NCBI GenBank assembly: GCA_963971305.1
Contig: OZ020306.1
Span: forward strand, 34,307,512 to 34,371,511
Direction of reading: 5' to 3'
Length of the DNA: 64,000 bases
Origin: Arcuatula senhousia
Taxonomy: Eukaryota; Mollusca; Bivalvia; Mytilida; Mytilidae
Below are positions 25,142 through 36,239 of the stretch, piece after piece (position 1 is the stretch's first letter; each line of letters opens with the position of its first letter). The translations under genes were made by a program, and so were the position numbers. The notes beneath the pieces are model-generated. The model was not told the origin of the DNA and made no database searches. It worked only from the letters and a program-made list of their open reading frames with translations.

Positions 25142-26282
25142 ATATGGAGTAGGCTTTAGCCTAAAATCGGACGAAGTTTTCTCTAATGAAATAAAATTTG
25201 AATTATATCAATGATGGCCATGCCTTCCTATTCAATCTAACCGGGCTTCGAAAATTCAAAGAATTTTTGATAATGTACTTATGTGCAAGCCCCCCCCCCC
25301 CCAAAGAAAAAAGAAAAATCATGACATTTGCATTCTTGTTAAAGAAACATTGCGGCAATGATTATTGAAACTTCATTTATTTGTGGCAAATATAAAAAGT
25401 TAAATTTTTAGGGACAACATTCGGTGGGGACGAAATTACACCCCTTTACAGGTTCCGTGACGTCATTTCCCTGTCAGAGAATTTCGCGTTTCCTGCAGAC
25501 GAACAACATGCATGCACCATTTTTGTCCCATTTTTATTCTGCCAGGTTTTGAAAGCTTTCTGTGTCAATATTTTTCATTTTCTGTATTGGCATCAATTTA
25601 AAGATTGATTTAGAAACCTGGCAGAAAATAAACGACATGGTTTGAAGAATATTCCCGCAGGATTAAATACTTGTTGATACAGATAATGATTTAAAAAAAA
25701 AACACTGAGGTAAGACCCTCTTTATTTTTTTTTATTATTCATAGTTAGGATGATTGAACATCAATCTTATTTAACATAATGTATTATTAGAAAAAAAATA
25801 TTTATTTTTCGTCCGTCATGTAAATATTCTCCCGTTCTTGTTGGTGTTTACTGGTTTTGCCTCTGTCCTTTCGGACTGTTGACATTCGAATACCCCATTG
25901 GTACCTCTGCTTCTTTTAATAACGTTGTCATAGTGTCATGTTGTTATAGGTGACGTCATTTAATAGTGTGTCGTCATGTAAACACGTCTCCATATTGGAA
26001 TCCGTTGTTATGGTGTTTGTAGGTCACTGACCAACGTTTCGAATAAAGTTTAAATTTCGCACAGAAACTTGAATAAAAAATCGTTTGAAAATTCAATTGG
26101 TTTAGAAATTATATTTTGGCTTCGCCAAAACATAATTTGTTTTAAGTTTCTTATGCGAAAACACAGCTAAAGCTGGCCTTCGGGGGATTATGGGATTGAT
26201 TCACAAAATGCTACATCCGGTTTGCAACATTAATACACTTGTCATGTGACCTATATTCTACACTTAGTCGGACTTCGTCCGA
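25142..26282. mobile_element. TA-flanked insertion 1 (1,141 bp) with CTTCG-loop end hairpin
   Basis: Interrupts S' at GTTTA^TTAAGC. Comparison with the intact arm S (near 10,635) defines the limits, with TA duplicated at 25,140-25,141 and 26,283-26,284. Left end: an AGGCTTTAGCCT mini-palindrome, then ATCGGACGAAGT. Right end: CGGACTTCGTCCG hairpin. The ATCGGACGAAGT/ACTTCGTCCGAT pair forms inverted repeats offset from the left edge. The interior holds a Penelope-like tail (25,836-25,925), another CTTCG-loop hairpin (~26,107-26,139) and a C12 run. No transposase seen. Same architecture as 26,494-26,810. Confidence 0.75.
25836..25925 (+). mobile_element. Penelope-like 3' tail, 5'-truncated to ~90 bp
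   Basis: Runs from cccgttcttgttggtgttta to the family terminus, CATTGGTACCTCTGCTTCTTTT. Inserted within the TA-flanked element. Confidence 0.8.
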
Positions 26283-26493
26283 TATTAAGCTTTACTTCAT
26301 TCTGATTAAGATTTACATTTTGTTATTTTTAAAAGGCGCTTTATTAACGAGCATAGCGTCATGAAGATTTGGCATAACATCTTTATATCTGAACTCAACT
26401 TTGCGCTTTCATGACTCAAGATCATGATATCTTAACATCACGTTTTGTTGTTTACCATTTACAATCCACATTTACAACCGCATCATCAGTTTA
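26283..26493 (-). repeat. Inverted arm S', piece 3
   Basis: Complement of about 10,440-10,637 of arm S, from TATTAAGC after insertion 1 to CAGTTTA before insertion 2. Confidence 0.85.
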
Positions 26494-26810
26494 ATATGAT
26501 GCAGGTTATACCTGTGACGCTCCCGAAGTTTGAAGGTATCCTTAAATATTTTACAAGCTAAAATAAGTTTTCAAATGTTTATTGGGCAATTAATTGAAAC
26601 AAATTCTTATTCGAAAATAAAAACAAAGTAGCTTTTCTTGTGGGTCCTGTGTGCGCTTAATGACGTCAGAAATTTCCAAAGAAAAAGGCGTTAAAAAGAC
26701 GCAGAAAGTTCGGGAAACCGCGCGTGGTTTACCGGACGTTGAAGGAAAATTGAGCCCATAGTACAACTAGAATATTGACATTTCTACCATTATCGCTCCC
26801 TTCGGGAGCG
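26494..26810. mobile_element. TA-flanked insertion 2 (317 bp) with CTTCG-loop end hairpin
   Basis: Interrupts S' at the same local sequence as insertion 1 (GTTTA^TTAAGC), but in the next ~300-bp sub-unit; TA is at 26,492-26,493 and 26,811-26,812. Left end: an AGGTTATACCT mini-palindrome followed by ACGCTCCCGAAG. Right end: GCTCCCTTCGGGAGC hairpin. The end layout parallels insertion 1, although the hairpin stem sequences differ. Non-coding. Confidence 0.75.
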
Positions 26811-27117
26811 TATTAAGCTTTTCTTCTTTGTGTTCAAGCCTTACATTGTGTAGTTTGTAAAATGCATTTAATCAAATTAGCATGTCGATTGGAAAACTTG
26901 ACATTACATCGGTATAGCTAAACAAAACATCATGATATCTTGACACAACCGCATACAATCTGGGCTAAACATCATGAAATCTTGACACAACGTCATATAA
27001 GCTGGACTGAACATTATGATATCTTGACTCAACGTCATGATAGTTTAACTGTACGTTTTGTTGTTTTACATTACATTTTATGTCTAACTAATATATGACA
27101 GCTAGGGCGTTCCATAC
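26811..27117 (-). repeat. Inverted arm S', piece 4 (outer end)
   Basis: Complement of 10,133-10,440. Ends GGGCGTTCCATAC, mirroring the start of arm S. Flanking sequences (AGGGCAAAG left of S, AAGGCAAGG at 27,119-27,127) agree at 7 of 9 positions and may be a decayed 9-bp duplication. Confidence 0.8.
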
Positions 27118-27799
27118 TAAGGCAAGGATATGAACTTTTTGTAATGACTTCCTCGTCTCCCTATACAGACATCTTAAGATCTTTTCAACAAAGTTACATG
27201 AAAAATGTTTGGTCATTCCTTCAGCCGGAGTCGAGCTCATACTGAAATATCTACGAGAATATCGTTAGCACTGCAACTATGTATACGGCGTCTTAGACCA
27301 CCTTGCAAGGTATGTTATATAATAAAGCAGCTCTCGATGACCAATAAAGGTAATTATAAACTATCGAACTTGGAAAAATAATCTCAAATGTCAAAGTACA
27401 AAGACAAAACAAGGAAACATGAATGATGTTTCCTCGTAGATTGAATTAACAAGCGTTACAAGGGTCAAAGACTATTGTTTTTATCTATTATTTCATTTGT
27501 TTATATAAAAAAAAACTATTTCCACATATAAACGAGTATAATTCTAATACAAGAATACACACTAATAGTAATAAAAAGGGAGGGGAAATACGCCACTGCA
27601 GGGTCCAACATAAATGAGAACCCTATCACTGATTTTTAGTTTTTTTAGTATCTGTACAACGTTTCGTATCGTTAAAATCTATAATATGTGATTTTTTAAA
27701 AGGACATAGAGCCTCTAGGGTCTACGCGTCTTTGACCCGCATGCGAGGACGCACGGGTACTGCATGAAATATGTTTCTAAATCGACCTATCGACATAAA
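27118..27799. other. Unassigned DNA
   Basis: About 680 bp with no supported gene or repeat family. Confidence 0.4.
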
Positions 27800-27985
27800 T
27801 ATACAAATAAGTTATAACAAATAACTAATAACAAATAAGCCATAACAAAGAGAAATAACAAATAAGTACTAACTAATAAGTGATAAGCAATCACAAGTAA
27901 GTAATAGGTAATAAGTAATAACAAACAAGTAATAAGTAATAAGTGACAAGTAGTAACAAATAAGTAATAACAAATATAATTATAT
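27800..27985 (+). repeat. Degenerate AATAAGTAATAAC-type tandem repeat
   Basis: About fifteen irregular copies of an aataagtaataacaa-like motif, purine-rich on the plus strand. Low-complexity, non-coding. Confidence 0.7.
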
Positions 27986-28014
27986 CAATTAGCGTTGATA
28001 TTTACCTTGAAAGA

Positions 28015-29490
28015 TCTGGGTAGAATCAGGAACAGTATATAAGACAGTTTTTTAAAGAAACACGGGGTAGAATCAGGAACAGTATATATAAGACAGTGTT
28101 TTAAAGAAACACGGGGTAGAATCAGGAACAGTATATATAAGACAGTGTTTTAAAGAAACACGGGGTAGAATCAGGAACAGTATATATAAGACAGTGTTCT
28201 AAAGAAACACGGGGTAGAATCAGGAACAGTATATATAAGACAGCGTTTTAAAGAAACACGGGGTAGAATCAGGAACAGTATATAAGACAGTGTTTTAAAG
28301 AAACACGGGGTAGAATCAGGAACAGTATATAAGACAGTGTTTTAAGAAATGTAGGTTAGTGTATTTGCAGACGTTTCTATCCAACTTTCTGAAAGGGTTT
28401 TCTTTGGGGATATTATTCAGGAAAAAAGGGGCATGGAATTTTTTTGGGGGGTATACGCAAAGAAATACTTATACAAATAAATACGGGGTAGAATCAGGAC
28501 CAGTGTACGGGGTAGAATCAGGACCAGAGAACGGGGTATAATCAGGACCAGTGTACGAGATAGAATCAGGACCAGTGTACGGGGTAGAATCAGGACCACA
28601 ACACGGGGTAGAATCAGGAACAGTATATTTATAAGACAGTGTTTAAAGCAACACGGGGTAGAATCAGGAACAGTGTACGGGGTAGAATCAGGACCAGAGA
28701 ACGGGGTATAATCAGGACCAGTGTACGAGGTAGAATCAGGACCAGTGAACGGGGTAGAATCAGGACCAGAGAACGGGGTATAATCAGGACCAGTGTACGA
28801 GGTAGAATCAGGACCAGTGTACGGGGTAGAATCAGGACCAGTGTACGGGGTAAAATCAGGACCACAACACGGGATAGAATCAGGAACAGTATATAAGACA
28901 GTGTTTAAAGCAACACGGGGTAGAATCAGGAACAGTATATAAGACAGACTGAGTGTTTAAAAGAAACAGGGGGTAGAATCAGGAACAGTATATAAGACAG
29001 TGTTTTAAAGAAACACGGGGTAGAATAAGACAGTGTTTTAAAGAAACACGGGGTAGAATAAGACAGTGTTTTAAAGAAACACGGGGTAGAATACGGAACA
29101 GTATATAAAACAGTGTTTTAAAGAAACACGGGGTAAAATCAGGAACAGTATATAAGACAGTGTTTTGAAGAAACACGGGGTAGAATCAGGAACAGTATAT
29201 AAGACAGTGTTTTAAAGAAACACGGGGTAGAATCAGGAACAGTATATAAGACAGTGTTTTAAAGAAACACGGGGTAGAATCAGGAACAGTATATAAGACA
29301 GTGTTTTAAAGAAACACGGGGTAGAACCAGGAACAGTATATATAAGACAGTGTTTTAAGGAAACAGAGGGTAGAATCAGGAACAGTATATAAGACAGTTT
29401 TTTAAAGACACACGGGGTAGAATCAGGAACAGTATATAAGACAGTGTTTTAAAGAAACACGGGGTAGAATCAGGAACAGTATATAAGACA
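28015..29490 (+). repeat. Minisatellite, ~46-48-bp unit with a 24-30-bp variant block
   Basis: The basic unit is ACGGGGTAGAATCAGGAACA followed by gtatataagacagtgttttaaagaaac. Between ~28,480 and 28,870 a shorter unit (gtgtacggggtagaatcagg plus acca) takes over, then the long unit resumes. Unit length varies by loss of gaac/tata blocks (e.g. ~29,030-29,090). Frames through the block are repeat by-products. Confidence 0.9.
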
Positions 29491-30530
29491 CTCTTTTATA
29501 TATATTCTCCTTTTTCCGTCGTATATTTATATAAAATTTGAAACAGTAATACATTTGGTCATTCATTTTTATCTCTATACGAATTATATACAACGGAAAA
29601 GGGGAATTTATGATTCATTAAGCAAAGTACATGTGATACACATTGTATTTTAATGGAAATATTGGTTTTTTTTTAATCTTTCTTTTATTCATTTGTCAAA
29701 AAACAAGTAATCTATGAGTTTGGTGACATTCTTCCCCTTTTATTTAGAATACGGGGAAGAATCAGGAACAATACATATAAGACAGCGTTTTAAAGAAACA
29801 CGGGGTAGAATCAGGAACAGTATATATAAGACAGTGTTCTAAAGAAACACGGGGTAATATCAGGAACAGTATATATAAGACAGCATTTTAAAGAAACACG
29901 GGGTAGAATCAGGAACCGTATATAAGACAGTGTTTTAAAGAAGCACGGGGTAGAATCAGGAACAGTATATAAGACAGTGTTTTAAAGAAACACGGGGTAG
30001 AATCAGGAACAGTATATAAGACAGTGTTTTAAAGAAACACGGGGTAGAATCAGGAACAGTATATAAGACAGTGTTTTAAAGAAACACGGGGTAGAACCAG
30101 GAACAGTATATATAAGACAGTGTTTTAAGGAAACAGGGGGTAGAATCAGGAACAGTATATAAGACAGTTTTTTAAAGACACACGGGGTAGAATCAGAAAC
30201 AGTATATAAGACAGTGTTTTAAAGAAACACGGGGTAGAATCAGGAACAGTAAATAAGACACTGTTTTATATATATTCTCCTTTTTCCGTCGTATATTTAT
30301 ATAAAATTTGAAACAGTAATACATTTGGTCATTCATTTTTATCTCTATACGAATTATATATGACGGAAAAGGGGAATTTATGATTCATTAAGCAAAGTAA
30401 TACACATTGTATTTTAATGGAAATATTGTTGTTTAAAATCTTTCTTTTATTCATTTGTCAAAAAACAAGTAATCTATGGGTTTGGTGACATTCTTCCCCT
30501 TTTATCTAGACTACGGGGAAAAATCAGGAT
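29491..30530 (+). repeat. Duplicated block: spacer, second minisatellite stretch, spacer copy
   Basis: The ~260-bp spacer at 29,491-29,750 (containing attctcctttttccgtcgta and a matching inverted aacggaaaaggggaa) is repeated at 30,265-30,525 after another run of the same minisatellite (29,755-30,262). The spacers are nearly identical, so an array-plus-spacer block of ~770 bp was duplicated in tandem. Confidence 0.85.
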
Positions 30531-31120
30531 ATAGCCTAATTTTACTGAGGGTCAGAATTTTTATACACACACAAAATAATAGAAAAATATATATGGTCCT
30601 AGACCCAGACCCAATCTCTTGTTATTTTAATTTGGTCAACGAGAGCTGCTAATTCATATAGCCGATTTGACAAGGTGGGAAAAAACGCATGCGCATGCCT
30701 AGCCAAACATTTGCATTTGTGTAAGGTCTAACATTGTTAGGGAAATATATAAGCGTAGTTCCTTTAATTTGCTTATGTTCATATCAATATTTATTGTCGG
30801 ATTCTATGTCTTGCATACGTACGCCATATCAGTTTATTTTAATTTTTATTTTTAAATTTTTAGGGTATCTATATAGCTAGATCCTGAGTATAACTTTTAA
30901 AATCTTCAATCGTTCAACCAAGATCAACCAAGAATGCAACTTTTTCAATCTACTTTTAAGCTGTTATTATTTAAAGATGATCCAAAAGATTCGATCAAAC
31001 AAACCTCTGTCAGATAGTAAACGTCAACACCTTTTAGAACATAAATGGGTACCAAATTCAAAGTTTGAATTGGTCTAAAACAAGACTGATGATTAGGTAT
31101 ATGTTTTGACGTTTTGTAAT

Positions 31121-31270
31121 CACAGGCGTTTGGGTCCAGGATTTTATTTTATTATAAATAACGTGTATATAAAAATTTTCATCTCGTATATATACTATTA
31201 CCGGTCCAGGATTTTATCTTATTATAAATAATTTATAATAAAACAAAATGCTGGACCCAAATGCCTGTGT
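31121..31270. repeat. Hairpin-type small element
   Basis: Imperfect inverted ends of ~38 bp (CACAGGCGTTTGGGTCCAGG on the left, its complement on the right) enclose an AT-rich centre that includes a second partial copy of the arm (ccggtccaggattttatctt at ~31,201). Looks like a foldback MITE; no target duplication could be assigned. Confidence 0.6.
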
Positions 31271-31689
31271 TTGTAATTAAAACAAACTTTAATTTATAAA
31301 TTATACTTATTTTCTAGGGTCAAGGTTTATTTATTACGATATTGGGCAACGCAATCCCAAAATAGAGAAAAAAAACCCAACAAAATAAGAAATACTCGTC
31401 TACTGACTGTTTAATTCCACGTTGTAAAATAATTGTAAAATGCGTCATTTAACGTTAAATTATGCAAAATTTTCTTCCCTGAGTCCCTGCCGGCCTCAAT
31501 CGGCAGCCCCCAAAGCCTTGTCTCATCTATTTCCTGACTATAGTTACGGCCCTGATAAGTGTGCTTTACATACAAAGCCTAGGTTGTTAGAAGCCCTGTC
31601 TGCAGGAGAGAAGCAGGGAAGAAACAATCAAGGGCGATAAGAAGACTTTTCCATTGTGAATTTCGTCTAACTGTCCGTTCCTTTCTCTG

Positions 31690-31750
31690 CGGAAATTTAT
31701 CATTTCTTGACTGTATCCCAGATAATCGATACATCTACATAAAGTCAAGC
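31690..31750 (-). pseudogene. Mab-21-like N-terminal fragment
   Basis: The minus strand over about 50 bases encodes a CIDYLGYSQEMIN-like stretch, matching residues ~14-27 of the copy at 43,040 and ~25-38 of the copy at 45,318. Nothing else of the gene is present nearby. A relic of a fourth copy; short, so moderate confidence. Confidence 0.55.
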
Positions 31751-31759
31751 AAAAGATTT

Positions 31760-32600
31760 GGATGTTTTTGCTTGATCCACTTCAAGTTTGTTTGGTTTTA
31801 CATTGAAAGAACAAAATGAACCCATTCTTTTACGTCGCTTTATTGCAAAATGACTATTTATAGCAAAAATTGCAAACAAATGACTTAAGTTGTTATTCTT
31901 GGAATTATTTACATTTGTTGCTACAACAAACCAGCACTTTATTACCCTTATAGAAACGGTTCCTTACTTAAATGTTTTTTTTTCGTTCTAAATATATCTG
32001 TATATAATTCTTGAACCATAAATTCGAACTATATCTCAATGTCTTTATATTTTTAGAGAGAGAATAAACTAAATATAAACGTGTATAGTTGTACAATAAT
32101 GTGTAGATGATGTATATGAAAATATTTTAAACTAAAATGGACGAATTTTTTTTCAAAATCAAAATATAAACGATTAAAAACATCAAAACCAGTGTTGAAT
32201 CTGCACCGGATCCTGAAATTTAAAAAAAAAAGGGGGTGGGCACTGACGTGCAAAGAGAGGTACACTTGGTTCATGCTTTGAACAATGAATTCCTATTCAT
32301 CGAACTTTTTTTTTAAGGAGGCCCGGTCCCCCTATTGATCAACCCCTGATCATTTATGGAACATTCATATATATATTTAAGATTCATTTTCTAGCATAAC
32401 TTACTGTAGTGCCCTCTTCTGTTTTCTCACACCATTTTTATTTTGTTCTCGCGTTGCTTGCCTTTTCAGTTTTTTTCTCCATTAAACCAATCAAATTAAA
32501 AGTCACACGCGCGTCCATTTTTCGACCCTTTTACAAAGCATCAAAGTATGCAACGAAATGACCTTTTTCTAATCACAAAAATAAATGAATCCACAGTATA
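31760..32600. other. Unassigned AT-rich DNA
   Basis: No supported gene. Short poly-A and poly-T tracts only. Confidence 0.4.
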
Positions 32601-32604
32601 TTTA

Positions 32605-33170
32605 GGGGCTTACCATTTAACTGGGGGGGGGGGGGGGGGCGCTAAGATTTTTGTCAGAAAATCTCATTGTTTCAAAGGTGTCATAAAATATTTTTATACC
32701 CCCGTGCCTAAGAAGTTGGGGGATATAGTGATAGGGGTGTCCTTCCGTTTGTCCGTCCGTCCTTCCGTTACATCTCAGGGTGTCCATCTCTTATTAGCGT
32801 CTCCTCCTTGATGTATTTTTGAATTTGGTCAGAATAATTTTAGGGGTTTTCCATAGAAAAACATGAACTTAGCCGTTCGACGATAAGGGGGTACCCAGCT
32901 CTTTTCCGCAACTCCTCTATAACCCCTGAAAGGATTTTTAATAAACTTTTACACAATCTGTGCACCCCCTATTTAAAATTTCTCCTCATTGATATTTTGG
33001 GACTGCTGCTCGCAATTTTTCATGTGTTTTGACTTTTACCATTATTTCATATTGTGTCAGAATATTTTCATGATCATGATAATATATTTTCCAAAATGAT
33101 CACAGTTCAGATTAAAAAATATATTTCGGGAAAAAACCAAGAACCCACTTCAAGTTAAATGGTCGTTCCC
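32605..33170. mobile_element. PIF/Harbinger-type MITE, TTA duplication
   Basis: Inverted ends GGGGCTTACCATTTAACT and GGGAACGACCATTTAACT (reversed right end), with TTA on each side (32,602-32,604 and 33,171-33,173). It has a G15-plus run just inside the left end and a GTCCGTCCGTCC dispersed repeat in the middle. TWA duplication plus GGG-starting ends fits PIF/Harbinger; the superfamily is inferred. Confidence 0.65.
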
Positions 33171-33399
33171 TTACATCACTTGATTTTTGATATTTTTATG
33201 CTTTGTAAGATTATTTCTTATGGTGATTATGGAATTGTGTTAATTACATGACAGATCGACGCAAAAGTTATATCAATTGTTTACCTTACCAATTTGTTTC
33301 CAATTAAAGTTTGAACTATAACTGTAAGTATACATAAAGTTATTATTCAAACAATCTGTATATTTCTTCATCACACACACTTAAATACTCTTTGTTTTG

Positions 33400-33665
33400 T
33401 CTTCCTTCAGCTGATTTGACACACTGAATTGGAAATTAGCCACCCAACGGGTTTGCTATAGCAGGCAGGAACCGCTTAATCTTTTCGGAGCACCTGGGTT
33501 CATTTTTGTTTCGACTTGAGTTCCTGTGGTTGATTTCCGTTCGGTTGTTTTGTGTTTTGTGTTTCTTCGTGCTGTTTTTGTTCGTGCTTACCGGTTTCGT
33601 CGTTGCCCTTTTTGGACTACTTGAATGCCCCATTGGTGCCTCTTTGCTTCTTAAACACGCATTTG
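33400..33665 (+). mobile_element. Penelope-like 3' tail, 5'-truncated
   Basis: Starts in the region tttgttttgtcttccttcag that follows the reverse transcriptase stop in fuller copies, and ends at ggtgcctctttgcttcttaa. The paralogous DNA at 44,860-44,885 lacks it, so it landed after the 33-kb and 44-kb blocks diverged. Confidence 0.8.
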
Positions 33666-33854
33666 TTAGTGTTACTATCTGGCACAATATTCAATATCCC
33701 TGAGTAGGTTTTTTTGGCTTTATGAAATTTAATCGATCTTTTATCCTATGAGCCAAAGAACATGATTTATTTCTATGAAAATCGCATGTATTATACATGT
33801 AACACCATTGAACGTCTAATTGTTATAACATTTAACTTCATTGTAGTTATGTAA

Positions 33855-34134
33855 GGGAGTGACCATTTGATTTTTAGGAGGGGGGCTATGGTGAAATTTA
33901 AAATAAAAAGGCAGGATGGCAAAAATCAAGAAATAACAAGGCAGGACAATGCTTTGAATTAAAAAAAAGACAGGATGGTGTTTTTGGCATAAATTTATAG
34001 TAGCTTTATAAATAAAAACATTGCGCGCATTAGTGCGCAAAAAAATCCAGGCTCGGCTTTTTTTCGAAAATAAAAAAGCAGGACAAAGAAAATCAACATA
34101 GCCCCCCCCCCATAAAAATCAAATGGTTGCTCCC
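33855..34134. mobile_element. PIF/Harbinger-type MITE, TAA duplication
   Basis: 280 bp with inverted ends GGGAGTGACCATTTGATTTTT and, reversed, GGGAGCAACCATTTGATTTTT. TAA is duplicated at 33,852-33,854 and 34,135-34,137. It is absent from the paralogous position at ~45,095-45,101, which shows the empty site. A-rich interior, no coding capacity. Confidence 0.8.
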
Positions 34135-34221
34135 TAACGTAAACATTGAACATACCCTAATTAAAAAGTTATCTTATCTTAGGTAGTTATGTATAATTAT
34201 TATTTAAAATATGTTTTAAGC

Positions 34222-36025
34222 ATGGGATCTTGTCCTTCTATTGTCCGTTTGGATAAATCGAAATCTTAATCGGACTTTTGTTAAAAATTGTGCAAATATG
34301 CCTCGACTGTCTCGGCTACAGCCAAGAGATGATCAAATTCCGACGTGAAACAAACATCAAGAAGGACGAAATTCACAATAAAAAAGATTTTTCTGTGTTA
34401 AACCTGACAGCCTGAGGAAAAGGTGAGGGTATCGCACTTTATTTTGAAAGTGATATAGATCGTCTCAGAGTTTTCTTTTTCGACGCCAGGGTATACTCGC
34501 TTGAAGCTTATTCATTTCACTGACAACAGTATTGAATTTTAGTTAGTTAGTTAGTTATTGCTTTACTCCCAAGCAGCACGATTTCGGCTATATCCGGGAG
34601 ATGAACATGAAAGTGATGAAATGATGATGAAGTGGGGGAAATGGGGACACAAGGCCAATCGGGTATGAGAGTGAAAAAGGACTGATGGTTAGGGACGGGA
34701 AATTTAGCCTCCTGCATGGGGATCCTACGGGTCATACTCTTATCGAGACCTGCAGCAGGGTTCTTTAACGTGCGAGGAACTTGACATTTTTCTCAACACG
34801 GTGCACCACTATGGTTTGCGGTCAGGTTTTCCGCATTATCGCCTGACAACCCCGCATCTCTCGATGTCAGGGCTGCCCCATTCAACCACCTGGTGCACAC
34901 ATCCCAGTCGCTTTGTGGGCAAAGCGGCCTGACCCGATGTCAGGTTTCTGAGCGCTTACCGACAAGCTTAGCGCTGCTGCGGGCCTATTCGCCACCCGGA
35001 ACCCGCACGGGTCAACAGTATGGAAAAAGATCTCGTTCTGAACCAATTAGTAAAAATAGAAAACAATTATAGCATTGACAATCAAGTTAAAAGCATTCTT
35101 TTAAATGACAATGAACTCATGTTTGATATTAATGTTGACAAAATTTATAAAGAAGGAGAAAAAGGACCAGCTGAAAGATATGGGAATCAATATATAAAGT
35201 ATGACTTTTGTTTTAGGAATTCGTTGTTTTTGTTCAAAACTCTTAATGAAATGGATAAATCGTCCAAGAAAATTTGACTGGCCAGACACACAAATGTTAG
35301 AATCGATACGAGCTCTTGAAGCATATGCTGTTCCTGTTGTAAATTTCCTTCGCTCGAATGGAGGATATGTTTTACAAAAGCTGAAATGCTACTCATAGAG
35401 TCACTTACTGAATACCAGATAAAGATTTCAATTCTTTTAAAATTACTTGGAAAGTCAGTTTTGGCGCCTGCTATATCATCTTACATTGTCAAAAATGTTA
35501 TGTTTTTGGGTCCGAGAAAATCATCCCAAAGAGAAGTTTTCTCAACAATTTATTGTTGAGCGAATAGTCGACACTCTTACTTTACTCAGAAATAGTTTTA
35601 AAACCGGGTATTTACAAAGTTACAAGATCATTGACAGGAATCTCTTCCATGGGCGCATATCCGAAAAGGGCATAAAATTTCTCGTATTTATATTGAACAT
35701 GTTGATATCTCAAAGAGAAAACATATTCAAATGTTGCGATAAACTACGCGATTGTCTAGAAAAATACAAAATATCTGTTGGTGTTTGTTTACATAAAACT
35801 GAAAGAAGGAATTACATCGAAAAACTGGTATTAAAAAGTAATGTTTCATTTAAAGAAATCGAGTCTCCTGGAAAAGGTAAAGCTGAAGATTTTATCGAGA
35901 GTCTTAACGACAATAAAGCATATAAGGAACAAAGGGACGAACTTTTGGGTTGCATACTTCCTGATAAAGAATCCTTAGAGGAAAATGGTGTGTTCAAGCA
36001 AAGACTTTATGAGACCCTTTCATAA
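34222..36025 (+). pseudogene. Mab-21/cGAS-like nucleotidyltransferase, copy A (broken by a SINE-like insertion)
   Basis: Closely related to copy C (45,318-46,726). Family role: Mab-21-domain proteins are nucleotidyltransferase-fold proteins, and many animal members are cGAS-like receptors that sense nucleic acid and make cyclic dinucleotides. This copy cannot make that product. It has an early stop (~34,265), a stop replacing a Gly of the conserved AGGK.EG motif (~34,412), a ~90-bp deletion near 34,470, the 480-bp insertion at 34,533-35,012, a one-base insertion near 35,205 and a small deletion near 35,340. After the insertion, the stretch from KDLVLNQLV to YGNQYIKYD is readable. The longest remaining frame is the C-terminal helical half (35,447-36,025), ending in ETLS then stop as in copy C. 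Single-exon, as in its relatives here. Confidence 0.85.
34533..35012 (-). mobile_element. SINE-like insertion, copy 2 (inside Mab-21-like copy A)
   Basis: 480 bp, same family and orientation as 1719-2236. CAACAGTAT is duplicated at 34,524-34,532 and 35,013-35,021. The undisturbed target appears in copy C at ~45,693 as taacagttt. The left edge carries the TTAGTTAGTTAGTTA tail; the right edge is CCCGCACGGGT. Confidence 0.85.
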
Positions 36026-36239
36026 TGGTTTAGTCATAAAAAAAGTTAAAAACTGCCTCGTAAGAACGTTAGGTTAAACTAGCTTCAAAATAGCTAGTTG
36101 TACCTCCAAACAAAGCATCAAATAACATCATTTTTGTGTGCAAGAAACACTATATTGACTAAATTGACTGTTTGACAGCTGAATTGGGGGTTGTTGTACC
36201 AGCAATAGCACCACATAAACGGCTATAACACTGTCTAAA

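Noticed and set aside
28015..30262. Possible CRISPR-like array (regular ~47-bp repeats)
   Set aside because: Units are contiguous tandem copies without unique spacers, in an intron-bearing eukaryotic context; it is a minisatellite.
31440..31640. 66-codon frame in a slightly GC-richer patch
   Set aside because: No recognisable motif, no splice context, and it sits beside a Mab-21-like relic; too little to call a gene.
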